Assembly: GCF_002443255.2 (NCBI RefSeq)
Contig: NW_019211457.1
Span: 44,291,119-44,355,118, forward strand
Origin: Varroa destructor
Lineage: Eukaryota; Arthropoda; Arachnida; Mesostigmata; Varroidae
DNA: 64,000 bases
Direction of reading: 5' to 3'
Each line of letters opens with the position of its first letter. Position 1 is the first letter of the stretch. The notes beneath the pieces are model-generated. The model saw only the letters and a program-made list of their open reading frames with translations, searched no databases and was not told where the DNA came from. The position numbers were made by a program, and so were the translations under genes. Below are positions 13,141 through 26,400 of this stretch, piece after piece.

Positions 13141-14579
13141 CTTATCCCCCTAGCAGAACCACAGACAAACAAGCGCACAAAATGAGGAAGCAATCAAGTC
13201 AAGAGAGAACAGCGAATGATGGCAGAAGTGACTCGATGGACGGATACTTACCAGCAATCAGCGACCAGCAGCTAGCCAAGGGAACAGCGGTAAAACTCGC
13301 GCGGTGGCGAACCTGTACGGCATCCTATAACAGTGCTACGAAGAAACTACCGCGCACTCACTCACATCAGCGTACATGCCGGATAGGGAAGCGGACAAAA
13401 GGACCGCAGGCCGCGGACCGACCGCGCTACCCCAACGAATTAGGGTACTCCAGTACTGACGAACTGGTCAACTGCAGCCAAATTTACCAAGCCAATCGTT
13501 TTCTCTTAGTTCTTCATCCGGCGTTTCCTATGAACAATGACGATCTGGCAAAATCTCGTATGAGCTTAGCCTAGCACGCCGTATGCGTTCTTCTCACTTA
13601 TAGCTAGACGCAATTTCATCCATAATGTTTCCTGTTCGTACTGTTACAAAAAACATGCACGATAAATATCAGACTGCAAATTTCGCTGAAAAATCAGGGA
13701 CTGCATGAATAGTACAAATGATAACAGCGGTAGCAGCATCAACAAATCGAGAGACAGATACAAGTTCGACGAAAGAAAAACAAAGGTGTTGATGGCATAT
13801 TTTTAGTGGAAAGATATAAAGCTGTGGATGGAATAACCGCGATGGGTAAACTGGGACGGCGTCAGCAACGTTTACAAAAGATCTCTAGTTGTTTCAGCCG
13901 CAGTGTATCGGCCAAAATGACCTTCGGGGCTGTCGCTCTGGTGGTCGTCGATTTCTTTTAAAGTTATAGTCGATGACGATACATGATTCCGTCGTTTTGG
14001 TAGTAGAATTCTGAGGTGTAGAAATCTCTTCGTCGACCCGATCGATGTCGTGGTGGAAATTGCATAGCTAACATCAACAACGAACTACACTGACAGCGCG
14101 TCGTGAGTACGGCTATCTGCGAAGCGTGTGTCTTGAACCGTGAGGAAAGTTGCCGGCAGCAGCTTGGCGCCAGCCAATGCTGGAATCGGCTGGCCTTCCG
14201 TTAGACTTCTGCTTCGGCCATAATAAAGTCGAAATGAAAAGGACGGTGGTGCGGCGATGAGGAACATAATGAACAACACTCCACGAGCTGGTGAGGTGGA
14301 TGAAACGAGAAGACCCTTGTTGTGTTGCCTTCAGAATTCTTCACTCAATAGCGCCAGCAGCAATGCCATTAGTAATTTGTCGCCTTTGAAATCTTCCTAT
14401 TCACTATTCCCTTTACACATATAATGCACACGACCATAACATACAGCTTATGTAGTAGCGAGCGATGGCGGTTCGATACGGGATGCAAGACGATGTAGAG
14501 ATACCAGTACAGTCGCCACCTACCAGAAAGACAAAGCAGATATAGCGTCCGATAGACGCGAACGATGCTTACCACGCAG

Positions 14580-14601
14580 TGCTATCAGCTATCAGCTATC
14601 A
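14580..14601. repeat. Triple tandem GCTATCA heptamer
   Basis: Three head-to-tail copies of a 7-bp unit (GCTATCA) make a very short tandem array. Confidence 0.8.
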
Positions 14602-14950
14602 GGAACGGCAATCGGCCCCCGCCACAATTCTTTAGGTACAGCGGTGGCTGCATTTTTTGTAGGCACGTTTCTCTATACATGCAGATGTATACCCGTACAG
14701 TTGTGCACGTTTCCGTTTCTTTGGCTTTGTGCGTGTGTAAAAGTGCGTAGTTACGTAGCAAAAGATTATCCTGATGAGGATATGGTCGGTGTTTGGTCAC
14801 AGAAATCGTCAAGAGATGACCCCGTAAACAGTGCAGCGGAAGGGACATCGCGTCTAAATGCTCACCGTCGCTTTGCCTATTTTGCTTGCTCCGTAACAGC
14901 ATCAGAAACGATATTTTTTGCAGTACATACCCGCTAGTCCTTCGGACGAA

Positions 14951-17900
14951 AGGCACTTTACGAGTAGATAGACTGAAACAATGGAAATGACGGAGTTAAA
15001 GACATCGTAATATGCTTATTGGAGTCTCAGCATCTCTGAAGTCATCATATTAGCACGCAGGGAACTTTGTCCTCTGTAGTATGACATACAATTGAACGCA
15101 TGTGTTGGCCGATATTCGTTGCTTTAGTACTCGGATAGCAGCTCCTCTGTTGGCTCATTCTAGTCAACGTGTTCTATCTATTGTTGTTGGAAATACGGAT
15201 CTGTTGGGGTGATATTGATCCACTGTACTGTAATAGAAAACGATATGTGTGTATATATAGGATTAACTAACATGATCCTAGTGCGATAGTAATAACGATT
15301 TGAAAGAGATGCGCCGATCCCCTCTGTCCACCTTATGTGTTTGGAGTTTTATTTTCGTTACTGAAACCGTTAGACGGCTGGTTCTCAGCATGAAACGAGG
15401 TGTATATACACCCATATGCAAACCCCCACACGTCCGTCAATCAGTAGGTAAACATGTCACCACTGCACTGTTGCAGAAACATCCCACATAATTGAATTTA
15501 ACTTCAACTCTAGTTCAGAAAAATGTACTCGTTGCGGACTGATAGTGAATAAAGTTCTATCCTATTCATTACCAGAAGCAGTAGAAAAACACGAGCTACC
15601 GAAAAATTGCCGTATCATCGAGGTTCCAGCAGTGAAAGACAAAAACACGTTGATGGACACTGACGGTGCCAGTCGTCATAGTGGCTTCAGTTTGAGTTTC
15701 TGCCGTCAGTTCCAGAAAAGTTGTTGTAGCTGATGTTGCTACCGATAACGATGAGTCTGGCGGCGAGCCGATCTAAAGCACAGCGCACAGCCCCGCCGTA
15801 GATGTTTTTATGGGTGATTAATTTAAGCAACTTATCGTGCTGAGGAAACGGCGATGACGATGAAGATCACCGTATACACACGTAGCGTATCGTCTAGTGC
15901 TGCTGGTACCAGCCCTGGGGCCTTCGCGCATCCATTTCTATCAGCTCTTGCTATTCGCAGAATCGACACAACGGCTCTAGCAGACGTCGAACGAACCGTA
16001 CGCGCACACCTTCATTCAGAAGTTTTCGTTTTCGATAAATTGCCGCTACTACTACGGCTGCTTTGACGGGCACTTTTTCTGACGGTCACTACTTCTGCTC
16101 GTACTGTCGATAGAAATCTGGCGTCGTGCGGTTACGAAGGTGACTTCCGAGAGGATGAAAGTGAAACCAACGGCAATGGCAATCGCGTATCCGTTGCTAA
16201 ATGCTGAATGCACCATCAATTCGACTATATCGGTACACGTAATGGGGGAGGCGTATCACATGTCGAGTTGAGACGAATTGCAGTATGTTACGTTATGCTA
16301 CGCTACGCCATGCTTGGCCAAACACTGATGGAAATTTGCCTGATTATTATGTAATAACGGATAAATCTGCAAGTTGTCTCTTCGATTTATGTTTGGCCAA
16401 ATGTCATTACGTCAATCAGAATGGGGGGAAAAAGGAAAAAAAAAAGAGAAACAGCGAGCCAAAAAAATGTAAAAGATGCGGGACAACGGTGTACAGGTAC
16501 GCGTCCCTGTAAAAACATATAGTCTGGGATCATTATCAAGAACGTTACCGCCTGTCAAAGCAAGCGTAGCACTTAGTATGCCCCAAATGTTTGTACTGCT
16601 TTCCTTCATACATAATCATGTTAAGACCAGCTGCTGACTACGATGATTTTCTGTTCATTGTAGTTTGTTATCTGTCTGCGTCGAGCTGCTCGCAAGATGG
16701 CACTTTAATCAGCAACACTTTTATTGTAATAGGTCTGTATGGACAAGCATAATTTATGTAAATACAGTTTCCAGTGTCCTATTCATTAATTTTGTAGCAG
16801 TCAATTGTTAGCGTAATTTTGACAGCAACTTGCGATGAATCTTCCTACTTGTCCTATCCCCCCCCCGCCTTCGCTTTTCTGTTACTTACTCGCTTGCTTG
16901 CCATAGCCAGCAGCGTAACTGGTAAGCTAATTAAGCAACTGAACAATTATACAACAGTTCACTGCGTAACATTTACACACAAGTTAAAGGAAAGGTAAGT
17001 TTGTCCAAGAAAAGTGAGTCCAAAAAAAAAGGATAATTTTCTATTTGCATTCCGCGAATGTTGCTAGAGACAGTTTGTGGTTAAGAAACACCGCGTTCGT
17101 ATCACGTGCTTCATTCCGGGGTCGGACGGGTAAGGGAATGGACGTCGGCGCAGGTTCATCGTTGCTTTGCCAACTGACCATCTCTTATTGCCAGCGCACA
17201 TACACACAGGCTACACACTTTTACCATCCATTGCTTCCAGTTGCCCGCCGTCTTGTCCAGCACACGGCCAGTATAGAAAGACAGCGCTGCAGGCAAAATC
17301 AGGGAGGCGGACAGATAAGCGGCCCGTTGTTTGTCGGTGTACTGCTGTCCTGGAAATGTATTTCTACAGTCTAACACAGATTGTGTTGCCTGCCAAACAG
17401 TGAAGCAGAGCTTCTTGTGTTACAGCGACAACGACGTGGTTCCCTGCTGGTGCTGCGGCGAACGTGGCGCTTCACAAAAACATAAAATCGAAAACCCGAC
17501 TACACGATAAATATTTGGTCTCAAGTAGAATAGCCGACTTGAGATTAACGATGGTAGCGGTCTCGACAGAAGCAGGTTCAGTTATCAGCGCCAAGTCCTA
17601 CACGAGATAGGCTTGCCCTGCTAGTGTCCTATGTAAAACTATTACTCCAAACCTATATAAGTGGGCGGTAGGATTTAATCTCGAATCTCCAAATCGAGAC
17701 ATCGGAACAATCGATATGGGTTAGATAGGCGAATAGTTTGCGAATCTGTCTGTTTGTTCATCTGTTTTATAAACAGCCACCATTTGCAGGATTCACGAGA
17801 TCCAGAACGCTTGTAGCTCGCCCACCTTACACCGTTTCGGCTCGTAGAGGTACCTAAATAGGTCGGATTATGCAGGTAAGATGAGCTAGATTTTTTATAA

Positions 17901-20198
17901 AGTCTGACAAAATACAGATTTTCAATGAACATTCGGGAGCACGAACGCGACGGAGCGACCTCTCGATCGTGGCTCACAAAGCGCAACTACGTTCAATAGT
18001 TTATGTTTACATCCATCATTCCGTTCCACTCTCTTAACTCTGCCAAAGAGACAACACGGCAACCATTACTGTTTAGGCACTACCCATGCAGCAGGTAATA
18101 AACATAGCCCTTATTCATACAGATCTGCTTTTGAGCCGATAAACTAGTTTTGCTAAAGAAGAGAGACAGCTAGCAGCAGCGGTCCCACAACGCACACAGA
18201 AACGAAGCTGAGCAGACAGAGATCGACCGGAGCAGACCAGATCTGATGGACAACTTTACAAGCAGCAGCATCAGTCATTGCTACGCCATCAGGGTCATCC
18301 GTAGCCGAATAAATTTCATCAGATTTTCTGTCCCTAAGTTAGTTTTGTACTTTTACTGCTGCCAGTTCCTTCTGCTATATCTGTACAGAATGTTTCAAAA
18401 TTGGAGGTTCGTCTTCAACAAGGCAGTAGAGTTTCAGTAATTAAGGCGTTGCGCCAATAAGCACCGGTGTTCATTTTATTGCTGAAAGTTGAATTTTACA
18501 GGAAAGTCTTTTAGCGGATATAATTTTGAGAACTATGTGATTGTTTGGTAAAATACGGCCTGATATGGTAGGTGTAGAGAAGGGCGTTTTCTCCTTCAGT
18601 ACCTAAAAATAACTAGTAGCACCAGATGTACCATCGAACATTTTTGATGCCGGCAAATGTAGCCGTCATCTTTTCTTCTGCTTGACGGCAGTACATTGCT
18701 CGTATTGAATTTGCTCCAAATAGGCAGGTTTTCGAAGCAATGCTAGATGGCGGTACGAAGGCTCATCGTAGAACGTTAGCTATGGTAGAATTTTAGGCGG
18801 ACCCTTTAGGGTGTCCTGACTTAGCAACTATTGGCCTTTTACAAGCACAGGGCACTCGCTTAAAAGATTTTCTTAATTATCTAAATTTGTGTTAAAACAA
18901 TCGCTTCCACTGAAATCGTCTTCATCCGCTGGAAATACCTGATACTCTCTAAAACTTCTTTTTTTACTATCAAGTCTGTGCTATAATTAACGTTCGCTAT
19001 TTCAAGCACTTGTTGTGATATCAACAGAAAGCCTAGTTCGAATATTGAGTTCCTCGATTTAGTCCGAGAACAATACCCTCTACGACTGGAGCCTCTTTCA
19101 ATATTTCACTAACTTTATGTGAGCAGAACGTTAACTTTACTTAGATACTCATAAAGACCCGACCATAGTTGAAGCTTTTAAAGTAATTTCATCTTACAGC
19201 TAAGAACTTAAGCAAAAGTATTTAAAATCACTCATTATTGAACTTATCAGTCAGTCAGCTTGGTATGGGTATCGAAAGAAACAACTTCTATCTTCACTTG
19301 TTGGTTAACACGGTATTTCTCTTGCAAGTACGTATCTCCCAAACTGACATATGGTAGGTCGGTCTTTCCAATTTCAAAATGTCTGTTATTAAAATGAATA
19401 TAGCCACTATACCGTTTGATTGGCAAGAAAACGCCTCACTAAACACTATCACCCCCTGAACCTTGATTGGCCCCGACTTTCGAAACGTCCTGTTTACACA
19501 CAGCCATCCATATACATACAGAAGCTAATAGTTAGAATCACACACATATGCATTGCGTGGCACACAGTTATGCGTCTCGACGTCGCCCGAGTGGCGGCTG
19601 CCGACCAGGCGATTGAATAGTCGATCGGAGAGCAGCCTTCTACGGGTTGCCTGCGGCGTACGTTACAAGCAGCTGGTCCATCCGAGTGAGCGCGTCTAGC
19701 AATCGCGTGCGTTTGCCATCGCCGCGACCCTCCGAGCCCGCTTTCTGTCCTATCAGACTGCAAGCCTACCTGCTTGCTCCGCTCGCTGATCGTAGGTCCC
19801 CCATCTAACGATTTCCGCAAGCCAATAGGATCCAATGCGATTCTATCGCTGTGCGTAGCGACCATTTGGCCGGGTTTAACGTGGCCGGCTTGTTTGGCCT
19901 GGCCGACCGCAGCGCGCGATGACAACGAAGAAGCGATTAACTACAGCCAAGTATTGCCTATTCTCTTCTACTAACATTTAGCATGTGTCGCCCTTAGCTC
20001 CGGGTCACACCGACTCACCATGCCTTCGCAATAGGCTCGTTTCTCGAAAGGCTCATAAGCAGCATTGTGCTGGCCGGTCGACTCCCAAAAGGCCGAGCCA
20101 GTTTTATAGATTCTCTGTCATCTACAATTGTTGCTGAATATTTCATTATGAAACAGAAATATTACGTGGACATCATATACTGTCAATAGACTATATAT
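14951..20198. other. No gene seen; AT-richer DNA up to the assembly gap
   Basis: I see only short open frames, an A-rich purine patch at about 16424-16470 and a nine-C run at 16858-16866. The 143-codon minus-strand frame 19494-19925 has no recognisable motif. Nothing else here can be named. Confidence 0.5.
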
Positions 20199-20298
20199 NN
20201 NNNNNNNNNNNNNNNNNNNNNNNNNNNNNNNNNNNNNNNNNNNNNNNNNNNNNNNNNNNNNNNNNNNNNNNNNNNNNNNNNNNNNNNNNNNNNNNNNN
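20199..20298. other. Assembly gap (100 N)
   Basis: Exactly 100 unknown bases, the usual placeholder length for a scaffold gap of unknown size. The flanks are CTATATAT on the left and TATATGCGCG on the right, so a TA microsatellite probably stopped the assembly. Confidence 0.99.
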
Positions 20299-22190
20299 TA
20301 TATGCGCGTTAAGATGGGCACACTAGATAATTCTAGAACCATATAACACAATTATGAATGGGGTCCGTGTTTGCGCTAAATGCACTCGATAGAGAAGCTA
20401 ACGGGGGTCAGCGCCACAGTCGTGTAAGCAACGGTACGTCAGGAGCAGAGAACACTACTAAAGTTGTCGTAGGCGCCTACATATGGACTTTCTACATGTT
20501 AGTATAATGAGCCAAAACTCGAAATAAATTCGTTTACAGCACTGGCGTCTACCCTGACTTTCACCATGTGCGATGAACGAATCTAGCTACAACTTTAACG
20601 GCGATATATAGCGAAGTGCCAGACTATTACACTATTTCCGCATATCAGTTCTTCTCTCTTGCTTGTGTGTACTTGTTATTTTTTCCTCATATCTGCATAG
20701 CAGTACTAACTAGTAGTCTCTGTAATAATAAGCAGTGGCTGTAGTATTCGTTGAAGATAATCAGATGTTACCGGTTTCCCTTAAGTGCGTCCCGTATGTA
20801 AATAAATCTTCTATTTATTATTATTTGGCTATTATACGGTACTTGTATGAGCGTAAGTTGAATTCTGGATAATTTCTCGCTTAGATAATATCGTAAGCAA
20901 GGTAACGGTGGAACTGAGAGGGAGGAAAGAAGTCAGGTAAAAAAACAAGTATAGCAAAGCGAGTAGTCGATGATAAATTGGATTGTAGTTATTTAATTGG
21001 ATTGAATGATTAATTAAAACACTGAACTATGGTTATCTTCTTAGGCTTGCGTGTACTTTAGATCGCGGATTGTTGTCGAAGAACTGGCCGTAGCACAAAT
21101 AATACACCAATCGAACTTCTTACCACAATCAACAATGACACCCAAATAAACTATTGAATTTCAGTAAGTTATGAGTGCCGTCTACGCGCTCCATTAAGTT
21201 GTAGTTGGTGACACAATGCAACTGCAACGCCGACTGGACAGACGCAAAACGTAACTCCAATTTCGAATTAAGTCAGGCGGCCAGAAAACGTGGTCGGCGG
21301 GTTCAAACACCGCCAGCAGCGACAACTCCTCCCATCGATGTAGTCATCACCTAAATTTCACACATTAACCAAATGAAGCAGACAGGTGCTACACGTCGAG
21401 TATGACGTGTAGTACACGTAGTATTGGCGTTTGAATCGGTATTGTCCTACTCCGAGCTACCAGCGGCCTAAATCCTAGCCCGGACGTTCATCTGTGCCTT
21501 CATTGCTGCCGGCTAGGTATGAGCTAGACGCGCCAGTTGTAAACGGAAGTATGGGGGCTAAAGCATTGCTACCTTTGGTTGTTTTTTCTCTTCCCATCAA
21601 GCTTCGCCCCTGAAACATGCATCCTACTCTAGAGACGTCGCCATAAGACCCTCGTTGTGGCACGGTAATTTCGTTACGTTATGCGAGTTACTGTCTTGTT
21701 ACGCGATAACCATAGCCGGCGCACCTCCGCCACTTCCGATATAATCGGACGTGGTCGAACCCCAAACGCCGCGTGCGTCGACGATGAGGTACACGAGCAC
21801 GATTCGAACGCCAACGCCATCGACAGCAGCAGTAGAGACAATTAGCGACATATGACGAACGCAGAGATGGTTGTTCGTAGTGGTGGTAGTAGAACCTAAC
21901 AGACTAGGTCGTCGATTATATCGTGCTGTAGGCCTACCTCGTTGTATCGCAACGATCTTAAACAGCAAAGTGCGATGAAGCAAAATTAATCAGTTAATTT
22001 AACTAGGACGTAACTGCAATGAAGCTGTCCCCGAACCCACATAATAAAATCGCATTTTGTAGGGCATTCCTGCTACGTCTACGATCGTGTTATTTAGGTT
22101 TCATTACCCAAGGATATTCTTAGAAGGGTTAGTCACGATATGCCTAAATATGAATACCGTTAAATTTGCACCTATATAATGGTTATTCCT
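20299..22190. other. No gene seen; contains a 9-bp inverted repeat
   Basis: Open frames do not exceed about 95 codons. The only structure noticed is CTACACGTC (21389-21397) facing GACGTGTAG (21404-21412) with a six-base spacer. Confidence 0.45.
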
Positions 22191-22763
22191 AGAACTCGTG
22201 CTGCAGCTCCTATTCCGTCGATGCAATAGTAACTATAGATTTTGCCTCACTAAAATGAGTTCTCGTTTCAATGACAAGCTGCAGACTTTCCAATGTTTAG
22301 CATCAATAGAGGCGTGCACTCTTCGTGAACATGAAGACAGTCAGGTTGCCGAACGTGGTGCCGCCACGTTCGCGCTATCTTCGTCGCGGCATCACACAGT
22401 CAATTCCAACAGCTGTGACGGAAGCGGCGACGGCTGCGGTGGACCCGCGCTTATTTGTTCCGTTGCATCCAGCGGACACCGGTATGGCATCGCAGCCAGT
22501 CACCGGGGGCGTCATCTCCCCCGATGTGTGCGTGCAGGAACTGACCGCGCATTCGTTATCGAAAATGATGTTTTTGTAGATCAAAGGCCGTCTTTGATTC
22601 TATGAGCAGCTCGGAACGAACACAGCAGATGTTACGTGTTATCGCGACGCGCTATTTATACGACTTCGACAATTGCCATTGTCACAAATCGAACAAACGA
22701 CGAAGCAATTTCGTATTGTCGCCTTTTGTCGTTACTTTAACGACTCGATTGCTGTTGCCGGCC

Positions 22764-22792
22764 GCAGCAGCAGCAGCAGCCGCCGCCGCCGC
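22764..22792. repeat. (GCA)n-(GCC)n trinucleotide run
   Basis: About five GCA units are followed directly by about four GCC units, giving nine or ten alanine codons if read in one plus-strand frame. Confidence 0.85.
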
Positions 22793-24631
22793 AAGGAGGC
22801 AAAGCGAGCAGAAGACGTCCGTCACTAACTCGAAACGGTGCTTCTATATGCGCGACTACGTAAAATCGTCGGTTCTTGCTGATCTCTGCCTATCTCTGGT
22901 GACGAAAGCCCGTACGGTTGTGTCAACTGAATCGTCTACAATGGTTTGAATTCTGTAACCTATCTGCGAAGGCTTGTCTTCAACGTCTTCAGAACACTGG
23001 TCACAACGGCGGCATCAGCGGGGGCAATGGCAATTCACTTCTTTCAAGATTCGGCTCGTATTGCGCTCGACAAGCTACAAAACTCTCATGGTTTTGGCAT
23101 CGGATCGGAATTGACTAATTTCAATCAGGTGTTGCCGTCGAGAGAAAATCGACGCTTGGCTGTCGACACTCGACCTCTCAGGTCGTCTCAGCGTCTTTAC
23201 CAACAAAAAGAAAAAGCAGTCAGAAAGACAGGCCGAGACGGCAAGGGTGAGAAAGCAAGCAAGCATCCGTCCATCTATCTATCTCTTTTTCGATTTCACC
23301 CGCGACCTGAAAACTACCCCGACCTTAGGGAACTGCGGCAGAGCAATAACCGCAATATGTGATTTTTCACTACTTCAATATTCTTGTCTTCCCCTGGCCC
23401 GACCAGTTCAGCCCTTCTGCCTCGTTTTCACTCTTTTCGTTCAGTTCGATTTACTTCGAACCGGGATAGCTTTCGGTTTTTCCGAAAGATCGTCGTTTTC
23501 CTTCCGATCATACTCCCATCGATATGATCATTTCGGCCTGTTTTAATCTAACTTTGTTGAAAGAAAACGCCAGACATCAACTCGGAACGAAAAGCCCACG
23601 TGTGACAACTGCTGATACAACCAGTGCCGTGACGGCGAGCGTCAGGAGCACCAGCGCCGGAGACCATATTCACGTTACGTGTTCGTTCTACGCCACAACA
23701 GCAGCTGAATAACAAGTGCACACGTTAATTTGAATTTTGCCAAAGACGAAGGTGAGGACTAAGCCAAGCGCTGCGGTCGTCGTTGTTGTGAGAACTGACG
23801 AAAGCCGTTTTGCCAAAAAAAAAAACAGATCAGAGACGGCAGGTAGCATTGTAGCAAACATTGTAACGAAAAAAAAGTTTCGCCTGCAGCTACCGGTGCC
23901 TCCCGTCAGCATCATGGAGTTTCCTGGCGTTCAAACCCGATGCCGTGCAGTAAGCAGATTCCGAAAGATGCCTCCAAACTGACGTCAAAAACGGTCGCGG
24001 CCGACAAACACAGCCGAGGGCAAGCGAGTTCGATGATACGCTGAATATGCGTAACGCTTTGTGACCTGGCTTGAGTCATTCGATTTTGTCGGTCAATCGG
24101 TAGATGAGCACCGCACGATTTCGAACAATGAACCGTTTCTTGGTCTTAACACCCGAACAGATAAGGCCCAAAAGATGACAGAACATCAGGGTATGACACG
24201 TTCTCAAAAAAGAAACAAAAAAAGTAAACAATGCGCGTTGTGAAAACTCAACAGAAAAAGAGACTGATTGAAGATCGGACGAACGAGATAACCGACAAGA
24301 GTTGGGCGCCTGTCAGGGAGATCATGTCGAACAAAATCAAAATACAAGCTGAAGAACTACACCGCAGCGCACGTAACGTGTTTATCCCCTATGCAGAGTA
24401 AATAATCGCCTCATATATATGCCTATTGAAAAAATACTAATACGTACGTTTACCGTATAGCGTGCCTCAAAATTGTGCTCGATCATACTAAATGAAGGGG
24501 ACATGCACATGCAGCGCGATCGATGTAAAGTTCTTTCTGGTTAACAGGTGTTAGCTATCTAGTGCTCACTAGGAAGGAAAAATCGAACCCTATTCTTCTG
24601 CAAGCTTTGGGCAGTTTCAGGACCACTTCAA

Positions 24632-24691
24632 CTAAAGTTACCTCTTCACCGAGGAAACTGTACGATCTAAAGTTACCTCTTCCACGAGGAA
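24632..24691. repeat. 35-bp-period tandem duplication
   Basis: CTAAAGTTACCTCTTC begins at 24632 and again at 24667, and each copy continues into a near-identical ACCGAGGAA / CACGAGGAA. The period is 35 bp and two copies are present. It is a local duplication with no visible coding role. Confidence 0.85.
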
Positions 24692-24860
24692 TGGCGTGTA
24701 CGGCGATTTCTTACGCCCAGCTACGTACTATTTCACTATCTCAGGCCTCTTGTCCTTCTTCACACACTCGTCATCGTCGGACAACGGTCCCATAATACAC
24801 TATTGCACTCGAGTAGTAGCCGAAGACGCAACTGCCAGACGGAAAAGTAAAACAAAAGAA

Positions 24861-24906
24861 AGAGAGCGAGCGAGATAGAGAGAGAGAGAGGGAGGGAGGG
24901 AGGGAG
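24861..24906. repeat. (GA)n-(GGGA)n purine tract
   Basis: GAGCGAGCGAGATAGAGAGA-type units grade into three or four GGGA units. The strand is all purine for long stretches. Confidence 0.85.
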
Positions 24907-25014
24907 CAATATGTACACAGAGACAGAGAGAGAAAGTACGGCAAACCAGCTAGTGTGTCAGACCATTGTAGACAGTGAGTCAGTTAGCGGTGGTAGCTTT
25001 GCCGTTATTCATCC

Positions 25015-25046
25015 GTCGGTCGGTCGGTCGGTCGGTCGGTCGGTCG
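25015..25046. repeat. (GTCG)8 tetranucleotide array
   Basis: Eight perfect GTCG units in 32 bp. The open frame crossing it reads Ser-Val-Gly-Arg repeats, an artefact of the array. Confidence 0.95.
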
Positions 25047-26400
25047 GCTCAACCAATATTAATTTTTATCAATTGCCCTACGCACCAGGGTGCAACGCAT
25101 GTGGGTAATTCACAAGTGGGAAAGGGACAGTTCAGGACAACCTGAGAATGAATGATTTGTCACAAAGAAATCCTTTCTATGGCTTTCTGTTACATACGAA
25201 TTCGTCATCGATGCATGTAAGCAATCGTGCACAGACTGCGGGGGAACAGGAAAAGGTACGAATAAAATTCCGTCAGTGTTACAGGGCTGATACGGTTCCC
25301 ATGTGCGTTCATTTAGTGAACCTGTGTGTCTTATCGGTCGATACGTAAATCGCGCGTAGGCCATGGCCAAAGTGTATTGTCAACATCGAACAGTGCTATC
25401 ATACGGATTTATCTCTGATCACTCTTCCACAAGCAGAGGAACACTTGCAGTAGGCTGCTTGTGTTACGCTTGTAAAAGAAGTAAACTAAGGATTGCCCTA
25501 TTTTTCTATAGGATTTGGCAGAATAGTGTTATAATAACGTTACATGAAAAAACAGTGATGTACGTATGATGGTTAACGCATGGCAGAGACGCCGTAGGAA
25601 AAGTCCTATCGCTGAGGGATCTGGGCTAAACTTGAAAGTTGCACTTACTTGTGATTTCGGCGGATTGACTTGAGCGGGTGGCGGCGAATGTCACAATAGA
25701 AGAATCCAACGGGGCCAAATTTCGCCAACTCTTTCAGTCACTGTTTGTTTTGTGTTTTTCTTCGGTATTATCGAACAGTAGTTGTAGTAGGAGCACCATC
25801 ACTATTCTGCACATCATCGCTATACCGTTGATAAGAACTGAAACAAATTGTACGTCTGGTGGACGATGCCGGTATAATTCGCTGTCCAACGCATCCGATG
25901 TGAGCAAGCAGAAATCGAGAGGGAAGGCATATACGTGTGCGCTCAATAATCGTATTGTAATTGAGAGGGAATTGCCCTGAGGCAATACTCAGGTTCAAGT
26001 CAGCTGGAATTGATTGTATCATTCATATTACAGCCATGATCGGCAGATGCAAGAAATTAAGGGTAAATCTCTACGGGAGATCATAACCGTTATTCTGTAG
26101 GGAAAAAGAAATGGGATGAAAATAATCATGATTTGCATAGGTGAACCACGGTTCGCGTTGGGAAACATTCGGCGATTAGAAGAAGTAGGCAGGACGCGGC
26201 AGGCCAATCACCACCTTACGGAGTTAATAGGTTGAACAAATAGATGTCTCTGCATTTCAATACCGTACGGCACCTGGCTCCGATAAACTTTAACTGGCGA
26301 CCCTGTGCCGTCGTTCATTAGTACTAATCGAGGACTTGGCAATAGCTACAATAGCAAGCAGTCACCTATCTATCTGCCTAACAAACAGATTTTTGCCTAG
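25047..26400. other. No gene seen
   Basis: Short frames only (100 codons at most) without recognisable motifs. I see no structured element here. Confidence 0.45.

Larger units (their letters stand above)
11901..14950. other. Block with the longest open frame of the window, no recognised gene
   Basis: The 233-codon plus-strand frame 12873-13574 starts at an ATG, passes through a CA-rich tract near 13064-13140 (read as His-Thr repeats) and ends in TAG. I recognise no domain, signal peptide or repeat beyond that tract. Opposite and neighbouring frames are short. It may be chance helped by the stop-poor CA tract, or an unrecognised exon. Confidence 0.4.
22191..24860. other. Stop-poor plus-strand stretch, no recognised gene
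   Basis: Plus-strand open frames of 135, 115, 138 and 99 codons follow one another in changing frames (22198-22605, 22602-22949, 22946-23362, 23247-23546). Only the first begins with anything like a normal context, and none shows a known domain. The GCA/GCC run at 22764-22792 gives a poly-Ala stretch in the second. I read this as relatively GC-rich DNA with few stops rather than a gene. Confidence 0.4.

Noticed and set aside
21280..21320. GGCGGGTTCAAACACCGCC, like a tRNA T arm
   Set aside because: No matching A box or anticodon arm at the right distance, and the loop is too large.
22198..23546. Chain of head-to-tail plus-strand open frames that looks operon-like
   Set aside because: The frames change, several start codons are non-ATG, one is poly-Ala from a repeat, and no domain is seen; the setting is eukaryotic.
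9878..26306. Shared 13-mer CTGGCGACCCTGT at 9878 and 26294
   Set aside because: Exact 13-mers are expected several times by chance in 64 kb, and the flanks do not align.
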